Positions 57,238-64,000 of a stretch of DNA of 64,000 nt are shown here, piece after piece. Positions within the stretch are counted from its first letter, which is position 1. Every line of letters begins with the position of its first letter. Below the pieces are notes generated by a model. It searched no databases, had not been told where the DNA came from, and saw only the letters and a list, made by a program, of their open reading frames with translations. The DNA lies in assembly GCF_000374105.1 (NCBI RefSeq), contig NZ_KB893651.1:459838-523837 (forward strand), given 5' to 3'. This stretch comes from Kangiella aquimarina DSM 16071. GTDB taxonomy: Bacteria > Pseudomonadota > Gammaproteobacteria > Enterobacterales > Kangiellaceae. A program made the position numbers and the translations under genes.

Positions 57238-58359
57238 ATGAATAAGAAAGTTTTAGTAGTATTTGGGACTAGACCTGAAGCAATAAAAATGGCACCACTA
57301 GTCAAATTACTTGAAAGTTCAACAAAGTTTGAATCAAAAGTATGTGTGACAGCTCAGCACAGAGAAATGCTTGATCAGGTTCTTGAGCTATTTGAAATTA
57401 ATCCAGATTACGATTTGGATCTTATGAAACCAGGGCAAGACCTTACCGGTGTTACATGCGGAATACTCTCTGGTATGCAGAGTATTCTCAAGGATTTTAA
57501 ACCTGATTACGTATTAGTTCACGGAGACACAGCAACAACACTGTCGGCATCATTGGCTGCATATTATCAACAAATTAAAGTTGGGCATGTTGAGGCTGGC
57601 TTGAGAACTGGGAACATTTACTCACCCTGGCCTGAAGAAGGCAACCGTAAACTCACAGGAGCTATTGCAGACCTGCATTTTGCTCCAACAAAAACATCAA
57701 TCGAAAACCTTCTTAAGGAAGGTGTAGACGGTTCAAAGATTCATGAAACTGGTAACACTGTGATTGATGCGCTATTACAGGTTATTAGTAAGCTTGAAAA
57801 TAACTCAGAACTTTCAAGTAAGTTAGAAAGACAGTTCGACTTTCTGCAACTAGACCAAAAAATGGTATTGATAACTGGCCATCGTCGAGAAAGTTTTGGA
57901 GATGGTTTTGAAAGAATCTGTACTGCGATTTCACAAGCAGCTCAAGAGTTCCCAAGTGTCCAATTTGTATATCCTGTACATCTTAATCCAAATGTTAGGG
58001 AGCCTGTTAATAGATTGCTTAAAGGACTTAGTAATGTTCATTTAATTGAACCGTTAGATTATTTGCCCTTTGTATATTTAATGAATAAGTCTCATTTAAT
58101 CCTGACAGATTCTGGCGGTATTCAGGAAGAGGCTCCTTCTTTAGGCAAGCCTGTTCTTGTAATGAGAGACACCACGGAAAGACCGGAAGCTGTATCGGCC
58201 GGTACAGTTAAGCTTGTTGGAACTGTTGTAGATACTATTGTTGCTGAACTAAGTAGCTTGTTAGTTGATGAAACTGCATATCAAAAAATGAGCTTTGCGC
58301 ATAACCCCTATGGGGATGGTAAGGCTTGTGAAAAAATATTATATGCGCTTGAACAATAA
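57238..58359 (+). CDS. wecB: UDP-N-acetylglucosamine 2-epimerase (non-hydrolysing)
   Basis: WecB makes UDP-ManNAc from UDP-GlcNAc. The 373-residue protein has the motifs [45 protein letters not shown] and [20 protein letters not shown], all typical of the family. With wecC it would supply UDP-ManNAcA for the polysaccharide. Confidence 0.95.
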   Translation: MNKKVLVVFGTRPEAIKMAPLVKLLESSTKFESKVCVTAQHREMLDQVLELFEINPDYDLDLMKPGQDLTGVTCGILSGMQSILKDFKPDYVLVHGDTATTLSASLAAYYQQIKVGHVEAGLRTGNIYSPWPEEGNRKLTGAIADLHFAPTKTSIENLLKEGVDGSKIHETGNTVIDALLQVISKLENNSELSSKLERQFDFLQLDQKMVLITGHRRESFGDGFERICTAISQAAQEFPSVQFVYPVHLNPNVREPVNRLLKGLSNVHLIEPLDYLPFVYLMNKSHLILTDSGGIQEEAPSLGKPVLVMRDTTERPEAVSAGTVKLVGTVVDTIVAELSSLLVDETAYQKMSFAHNPYGDGKACEKILYALEQ

Positions 58360-58377
58360 ATTCTAAGGACCGTTATA

Positions 58378-59142
58378 ATGCAAGACATATTTCCAAGTGA
58401 GTGTATTAAGGTATTTAGACCTCATTTAGCAGAGAATGGCATTGTAGTTTCATTACCATCCATAGGTAAAAAATACTTACCTTATTTTACGAGAGCAATG
58501 TGGCATGATTTGTTTCCTGATAAGTGTTATATTTCATGCGCAGACCCTTCTTTGTTAAAATATAAAGATACTTTAAATGGTGCTTGGTTTTTAGATAATG
58601 AAAAAGGCAGCTGGTTAAAAAATCTCGCTGCATGGTTAAGTTTATTTATTAAATCTAATGTTAAAAATAAAAAGCCAAGTATTATATTTGCAGGTTCATC
58701 AATGGGTGGCTATGCTAGTATTTATCTAGCAAATTTGGTTGAAGGGAGTTTTGCATTTGCCGAGTGCCCACAAACCAACTTATATAACTATCCAGGTTCT
58801 AATCTGGCGATTGAACATATATTACATGATATTGATTCCCGTGCTGAAGAGCACTTAAATTTGATTTGTTTATTCAATAAACAAAAAAGAATTCCAAATG
58901 TCCACATTTTCACTCCCGCGACAGATGTCCATCATTTTGGTAATCATGTAGCTCCATATGTTAGAGCAGTTGGAAATTATCTTAAGAAACAATCTAATAA
59001 TGCAGTATATTTTAAGGTCACTGTTGAGCATAGTTCTCAAGTTCCAGTTGGACATGCACCAATTTCTAAGACGTTATTTAAAGAACATATCGAGCATTTA
59101 TTCTTTGAGTCTAGTAAACAGACTGATAGTACAACAAATTAA
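58378..59142 (+). CDS. Alpha/beta-hydrolase-like protein
   Basis: A 254-residue protein with a nucleophile-elbow GSSMGG (Ser108), candidate Asp in TPATDVHH and candidate His in GHAP, so probably an alpha/beta hydrolase. I do not recognise a defined family; a role in removing or adding an acyl group on the polysaccharide is only a guess. It lies between wecB and wecC in the capsule operon and starts 18 bases after wecB. Confidence 0.7.
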   Translation: MQDIFPSECIKVFRPHLAENGIVVSLPSIGKKYLPYFTRAMWHDLFPDKCYISCADPSLLKYKDTLNGAWFLDNEKGSWLKNLAAWLSLFIKSNVKNKKPSIIFAGSSMGGYASIYLANLVEGSFAFAECPQTNLYNYPGSNLAIEHILHDIDSRAEEHLNLICLFNKQKRIPNVHIFTPATDVHHFGNHVAPYVRAVGNYLKKQSNNAVYFKVTVEHSSQVPVGHAPISKTLFKEHIEHLFFESSKQTDSTTN

Positions 59143-59247
59143 TAGAGCGGACTTATAGATCGTTTAAATGCATTGTCGATAACAATTTATACTGCATTTA
59201 ACTTACTCTTTGATACTTATAAAATATTATGCATATGAGGTGCTTAC

Positions 59248-60510
59248 GTGTCATTTGAAACTATTTCAGTTATTGGATTGGGTTATATTGGCCTTCCAAC
59301 CGCGGCTATGTTTGCTTCCAGAAAAGTTAATGTTATAGGTGTCGATGTTGGTCAGCACGTTGTGGATACCATCAATGACGGAAAGATTCATATTGTTGAG
59401 CCTGAATTAGATATGATAGTACATGCAACAGTGTCTGAGGGTTATCTAAAAGCAACAACAACTCCAAAAAATGCTGACGCATATCTAATAGCAGTGCCGA
59501 CACCTTTTAAAGGTGATCATGAGCCTGACCTTTCATATATCGAAGCAGCAAGTAAAGCAATAGCCCCAGTTCTAAAAAAAGGCGACCTTGTTATATTAGA
59601 GTCGACATCTCCTGTAGGTGCCACTGAGCAAATGGCTAAATGGTTAGCCGAGGCCAGAAGTGATTTAACTTTTCCGCAACAAAAGGGAGAGTTAGCTGAT
59701 ATTAATATCGCTCACTGCCCAGAACGGGTATTACCAGGTCATGTAGTTCGTGAGTTAGTAGAGAATGACCGAGTTATTGGCGGTATGACGCCAAAGTGCT
59801 CAGAAAGAGCATGCCAACTGTATAAGATTTTTGTGGAGGGTGAATGTATTGTAACCAATGCAAGAACCGCAGAAATGGCAAAGCTTACAGAAAATAGTTT
59901 CAGAGATGTGAATATTGCTTTTGCTAATGAACTATCAATTATATGCGATAAGCTTGATATAAACGTTTGGGAGCTTATCGAACTTGCCAATCGTCATCCA
60001 CGAGTAAATATTTTGCAACCTGGGGCTGGCGTTGGAGGTCACTGTATAGCAGTAGATCCTTGGTTTATTGTCAATAAAACGCCTGATGAAGCTAGGCTCA
60101 TTCATACTGCTAGACAGGTGAATGATTACAAGCCCGCTTGGGTTGTTGAAAGAGTAAATAGAGCAGTTGAGTTGGTATGTAGTGAACAGAACAAATCTAT
60201 AAAAGAAGTCACAATCGCTTGTTATGGACTAGCGTTTAAGCCTGATATTGATGATTTGCGAGAAAGTCCAGCATTGCAAATCGTTCGGTGTTTGTCAGCT
60301 CTATATCCAGATAATTTAATTATTTCCGAACCGAATATAGATGAGTTACCAGTGGACCTATGTCATCATAATAAAGCAGAATTGGGTAGCGATAATATTG
60401 ATGCTGATATCCATGTTTTTTTAGTAGGACATAGACAGTATAAATCAATTGATAGAACAAAAATTGCCGAAATCTCACAGATAGTTGATGTGGTTGGATT
60501 AATTAAATGA
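59248..60510 (+). CDS. wecC: UDP-N-acetyl-D-mannosamine dehydrogenase
   Basis: WecC oxidises UDP-ManNAc to UDP-ManNAcA with NAD. The 420-residue protein has the Rossmann motif VIGLGYIGLPTAAMFAS, the central helix ELSIICDKLDINVWELIELANRHPRV, and the catalytic cysteine motif GVGGHCIAVDPW, then GLAFKPDIDDLRESPA. Start is GTG 59248 with GAGGTG upstream. A 105-base AT-rich gap precedes it. Its stop overlaps the glycosyltransferase start. Confidence 0.95.
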   Translation: MSFETISVIGLGYIGLPTAAMFASRKVNVIGVDVGQHVVDTINDGKIHIVEPELDMIVHATVSEGYLKATTTPKNADAYLIAVPTPFKGDHEPDLSYIEAASKAIAPVLKKGDLVILESTSPVGATEQMAKWLAEARSDLTFPQQKGELADINIAHCPERVLPGHVVRELVENDRVIGGMTPKCSERACQLYKIFVEGECIVTNARTAEMAKLTENSFRDVNIAFANELSIICDKLDINVWELIELANRHPRVNILQPGAGVGGHCIAVDPWFIVNKTPDEARLIHTARQVNDYKPAWVVERVNRAVELVCSEQNKSIKEVTIACYGLAFKPDIDDLRESPALQIVRCLSALYPDNLIISEPNIDELPVDLCHHNKAELGSDNIDADIHVFLVGHRQYKSIDRTKIAEISQIVDVVGLIK

Positions 60511-63293
60511 ACTTCATGTACAAATTAAAAAACCTCGTAAGAAAGGTAGTAAAATATTTTAAAAGATCGCTGATATGGATGCTACCAAGACCTATTATAG
60601 ATAAGTTAAAAGTAGTTGAGTCACATATTGTAGATAAGATCAAAAAGATACTGTTTCATATTAAAAAATTTACTAAAGAGCTCATTTGGAAATTTAGCTC
60701 GATTAAGTTCAATAAGAGTTTCTATCAATCAAACCCTTTCATGATCTCAAAGTCAAAGGAAAAGACTTTTATCTTTGAAGAATTACTAGCTGGTAGTTAT
60801 AAAGTTACAATTTATCATAATGATAAGTTTCTTAATATAAGACGAAATTCTATTTATGTATCGTTTGACTTTACAACAGATTCATATATCAAACAAAGAG
60901 AGAAGGTTTTAAATTTACAAAAAAGAGAGACTAAAACATTACTTCCATTTGAGTATATGGGAGGTGGAGGAAATAACACTGGTATATTCCACCAGTCTTT
61001 ACAACTAAATGTTAGTCAACCTATTAAATACCTAAAAGCAAGTTTTAAAACACAATTTGATAGAGCAATAAACATTAACGAGATTTCTATAACTGACGTA
61101 ACGCCTTTGGAATTAAATGGAGAAATAATTGAGCGGCTACGAGAATTGCCGACCTCGGTTTTAGTTTATGGCGATATTAATATTAATACCATTGATGGTT
61201 CGTCTATATGGCTCACATCACTTGTGAACATTTTGTCAAGATTTACACATGTGATTTTACTCGCGAAAGACAATATAAAAACTGATAATAATGTTCTCGT
61301 TAATTTAGAATCTGAAAATATTACAACACTATTCCCACATGACTTCCGTCACTTTAGAGAGTTTACAATAGAGCATGCAGTCACAGCTCTAAAAATAATA
61401 GACAATGAATGCCCCTTAATTAACGGTCTGGTGACGAGAGGTGTTGAGCTGGCTTTAGAAGTACAAAAAGATAAAACATTCAATAGCAGAAAATTTGTAT
61501 ATGTAACGGACTTTTATACACCAAATATTAATGGGCCAATTATAAAGTATTCACATGAAAGTCTTGAGCAACTTTTATTCCATACAGACTATTTGTTATA
61601 TCAGACTGAGGAGATAAAACAGGCATTAATGGATGTTTCTGCTCTAAGTAGCAATATTAAAGCCTTATATCTTCCTCCTACTATAAGTTCCGTAGAAAAG
61701 GACAAACATGAATATTTTAGAGGATTAGATGATACCGACGAAGATTTAATCAGGATCGGTTATTCTGGAAAAATACAACCTAACTGGGGAGTTCTTGAAT
61801 TAATAAATGAAGTTAGAGAATTAAGGAGTGAAGGATTCAAAATAGAGATTCATATTGCGTCAGGTAAAATTAGTGACGGTGACGGCTCACACCCAGGTTT
61901 TAGAAATTTAATTACAAATTTAATTAAGAGTGAATCATTTATCACATTTTACAGGTCACTTTCGAGAACTGATTGTCAAGTGCTAATGTCTAAAATGGAT
62001 TATGTATGGTGTTACCGGCCTGCTTCATTTGAGAACTCTACTTTAGAGGTTTCTACTAAGTTAATTGAGTCGGTTGCGCACGGTCAAAAAGCTATTTGTT
62101 ATCCATCAACCATAAATGTTGGCTTATTAAAAGAAGACTATCAATACTATATAACAAAACCTAGTGAAATTAGGGATATTTTAACTAATAGTTTGGACAC
62201 CAATAATAACGAGTTAGCTAAAAAAATAACAAACAAATTCTCTTTCGAATCTATTGCTAAATCACTTGCGTCTACATTTAATACAAATCCTCAAACAAAA
62301 CGTAGAATTTTGTTTGCAGGTACTGATTTAAAGTTTATATCCCCTTTTATTTCTCACCTTAAGAGAAATGGAGTGCCTGTCATGGTTGATCCTTGGCTAT
62401 GGGGGGAAAGTATAGATATTAAGTCAAGTCAAAAAAAGCAAGAGTGGGCAGATATAATTTTCTGTGAGTGGGGCTTAGCTAATGCTGTTTGGTATAGTAA
62501 GAATAATCACTTGGAAAAGCCACTGTATATAAGAATTCATGCTCAAGAAGTAAGAGAGAAGGCACGTAAATTTGCTTACGATATTAACGTTGAAAAAGTG
62601 TCTAAATTTATATTTGTTTCCGAAAATATAAGACAAAAGGCATTAAAGTTATTTAATTGGCCAATTGAAAAAACAGTCGTCATTCCAAATTTCCTTGAAG
62701 ATGTTCCATTCGAAGAAAAGAGCTCAGATGAAGAAATAAGGCTTGGCATGGTTGGAATTGTTCCTCAAACAAAAAGGTTTGACAGAGCAATTGAGTTGCT
62801 AGAAGTGTTATTGAAACACGGGCGTAAGGCATCATTACACATAAAGGGACATCGGCCAGAAAATCTCGACTTTATGCATGCTCCTGGCCGTGTTGCAGAG
62901 CTTGATTATTATTACGCACTCTATGACAAAATCAAAGAAACCCCTGATTTAGATAAAAACATTCATTTCTATGAATGGGGCAATGATGTTGCCTTATGGT
63001 ATAGAAATATAAACGTTATTCTTTCGCCAAGCGATAATGAATCATTTCATTATGCGCTTGCTGATGGTGTCTTGGCAGGCGCACTTCCAGTTATTTGGCC
63101 TTGGGAGGGTGCTTCTGATATTTATCCGAACAATTGGATTTGTAATGGTACCGTTCAAAGTGCCATTGAAGTGATTGATAATGCAAAGAAAAATCAGTCA
63201 TTACAAAATCGGGATTATTTAATTAAGAAGTTTGGCAGTGAACTAATTTATAACGAATTGACTCAATTAATAATAAATGAGGAAAGAGATTAA
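60507..63293 (+). CDS. Double-domain glycosyltransferase
   Basis: A 928-residue protein. The first 75 residues are basic and aromatic, suggesting membrane contact; two GT-B-like halves follow (about 200-610 and 615-928). The second has NVEKVSKFIFVSENIR, RLGMVGIVPQTKRFDRAIELLEVL and the acidic SPSDNESFHYALADGVLAGALPVIW block of GT4 enzymes. The substrate cannot be read. It overlaps wecC by four bases and the sulfotransferase by one (TAATG). G+C is low (a 60-base sample at 60541-60600 has 19 G/C). Confidence 0.85.
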   Translation: MNFMYKLKNLVRKVVKYFKRSLIWMLPRPIIDKLKVVESHIVDKIKKILFHIKKFTKELIWKFSSIKFNKSFYQSNPFMISKSKEKTFIFEELLAGSYKVTIYHNDKFLNIRRNSIYVSFDFTTDSYIKQREKVLNLQKRETKTLLPFEYMGGGGNNTGIFHQSLQLNVSQPIKYLKASFKTQFDRAININEISITDVTPLELNGEIIERLRELPTSVLVYGDININTIDGSSIWLTSLVNILSRFTHVILLAKDNIKTDNNVLVNLESENITTLFPHDFRHFREFTIEHAVTALKIIDNECPLINGLVTRGVELALEVQKDKTFNSRKFVYVTDFYTPNINGPIIKYSHESLEQLLFHTDYLLYQTEEIKQALMDVSALSSNIKALYLPPTISSVEKDKHEYFRGLDDTDEDLIRIGYSGKIQPNWGVLELINEVRELRSEGFKIEIHIASGKISDGDGSHPGFRNLITNLIKSESFITFYRSLSRTDCQVLMSKMDYVWCYRPASFENSTLEVSTKLIESVAHGQKAICYPSTINVGLLKEDYQYYITKPSEIRDILTNSLDTNNNELAKKITNKFSFESIAKSLASTFNTNPQTKRRILFAGTDLKFISPFISHLKRNGVPVMVDPWLWGESIDIKSSQKKQEWADIIFCEWGLANAVWYSKNNHLEKPLYIRIHAQEVREKARKFAYDINVEKVSKFIFVSENIRQKALKLFNWPIEKTVVIPNFLEDVPFEEKSSDEEIRLGMVGIVPQTKRFDRAIELLEVLLKHGRKASLHIKGHRPENLDFMHAPGRVAELDYYYALYDKIKETPDLDKNIHFYEWGNDVALWYRNINVILSPSDNESFHYALADGVLAGALPVIWPWEGASDIYPNNWICNGTVQSAIEVIDNAKKNQSLQNRDYLIKKFGSELIYNELTQLIINEERD

Positions 63294-64000
63294 TGCTAGT
63301 TTATCATGTGGGTACAATGAAATCAGGTACGACTTACTTACAGTCAGTCCTACATAAAAATAAATCCCAACTAAAATTAAAAAACTGGAGATATCCCGGT
63401 CAAAGACTCAATCAACAGCATGCTATATATGATCTTGTGCCGGATTCTGTACCCTGGAGCGTCCCCAAATCAGGTAGGAAGAACGGTGAACTTTCAAATG
63501 ACCTCGCAAGCCAAATAGTTAAAAGTAATGACAGTAATGTAATTCTCTCAGCGGAAGTGCTTTCTTGTCTTGATGAGTTAGGAATTAGTAAAGTCGTTGA
63601 TACATTTGGCCAACCTGACAAAATTATTTTTACCGTAAGAAACTTATCCAGTGTTATTCCTTCAGCTTGGCAACAATATATTAAAGGTGGTGGTAAGTTA
63701 TCCTTAGATAAATTTGTTAACAATATGGAAAACGACAGAGATCAACTTAGTGGTATGTGGAAAATATACGCATATGGTAATCAGATTAGAAGATGGTCGA
63801 AGGTTGCTCCAATTTCAGTTGTTATAGTTCCTACATCAGGAGTTAAGGAAGATCTGGCGCATATGTTTTTAAGTGCACTTGAATTAAATTCTGAGGAATT
63901 AAATCTTTCCATAAAGAGCACTGAAAGTAATTTGTCTCTAGGCTATGAGCTTACAGAGATTTTACGATTTCTGAATGCTAGACACAGCCTTTCAGATAAA
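63293..64000 (+). CDS. PAPS-dependent sulfotransferase (5' part, cut by window edge)
   Basis: The first 236 residues of a protein that continues beyond the window, so it has no stop here. The 5'-phosphosulfate-binding loop is TMKSGTTYLQ (Lys10, Ser11, Thr13-Thr14) and the 3'-phosphate motif is TVRNLSSVIPSAW, with Arg116 and Ser124 eight residues apart, as in sulfotransferases. It probably transfers sulfate from PAPS to a sugar of the capsule. The start overlaps the previous stop (TAATG). It fits with CysQ at the head of the operon. Confidence 0.85.
   Translation, partial: MLVYHVGTMKSGTTYLQSVLHKNKSQLKLKNWRYPGQRLNQQHAIYDLVPDSVPWSVPKSGRKNGELSNDLASQIVKSNDSNVILSAEVLSCLDELGISKVVDTFGQPDKIIFTVRNLSSVIPSAWQQYIKGGGKLSLDKFVNNMENDRDQLSGMWKIYAYGNQIRRWSKVAPISVVIVPTSGVKEDLAHMFLSALELNSEELNLSIKSTESNLSLGYELTEILRFLNARHSLSDK

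Noticed and set aside
1-64000. CRISPR array, prophage, IS element or integrase
   Set aside because: No regular repeat-spacer pattern, no transposase or integrase-like protein and no direct-repeat-flanked gene set was seen.

Overview
The window is a stretch of chromosome from a marine-type gammaproteobacterium. The gene order points to the Oceanospirillales/Kangiella neighbourhood: truD-surE-pcm-yqaA-nlpD, yciB-yciI-bolA, the Pseudomonas-like mtaD-ubiG-mupP block next to gyrA, hisC-cmk-rpsA-ihfB-lapA-lapB-pyrF, and an aspartate aminotransferase beside uvrB. The genus is an inference from gene order and base composition, not a database match. I saw no prophage, transposase or CRISPR array.

Bases 1-32400 are mainly housekeeping genes: tRNA modification and protein repair (truD, surE, pcm), cell-wall hydrolase activation (nlpD), a yci-type cluster (yciB, yciI, bolA; yciV, yciO, trpS, scpA, scpB, rluB), polyphosphate metabolism (ppk1 and convergent yciK-ppx), a two-component pair resembling the dedicated proteobacterial sortase regulators followed by a GAF-PAS-GGDEF-EAL protein, the mtaD-ubiG-mupP operon, gyrA, serC and an oligopeptidase B. 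Bases 32400-39100 carry hisC-cmk-rpsA, ihfB, lapA-lapB-pyrF and a ComEA-like exported protein. Bases 39170-44430 are more accessory: a rhombosortase, an unrecognised three-gene operon (51-residue Gly-rich peptide, multi-pass membrane protein, and a single-pass protein whose gene overlaps it by 107 bases), an XRE regulator with a candidate operator, an orphan terminator that may mark a small RNA or leader attenuator, and a SulP transporter with a tandem universal stress protein. After tRNA-Asn come the aminotransferase and uvrB.

From about 48.2 kb to the right edge the window holds a polysaccharide-export locus. A MlaC-like gene is translationally coupled to rfaH. Next come a good sigma70-type promoter and an ops/JUMPStart element, then an operon in one direction: cysQ, a Wzi-family outer-membrane protein, a small lipoprotein, KpsD/Wza-like, KpsM, KpsT and KpsE export proteins, wecB, an alpha/beta hydrolase, wecC, a double-domain glycosyltransferase and a sulfotransferase cut by the window edge. 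The base composition becomes markedly AT-rich here. The gene set suggests an ABC-transporter-dependent capsule containing ManNAcA, possibly sulfated: the sulfotransferase would use PAPS and CysQ would remove the PAP by-product. The specific regulator RfaH is encoded just upstream of its own target site.
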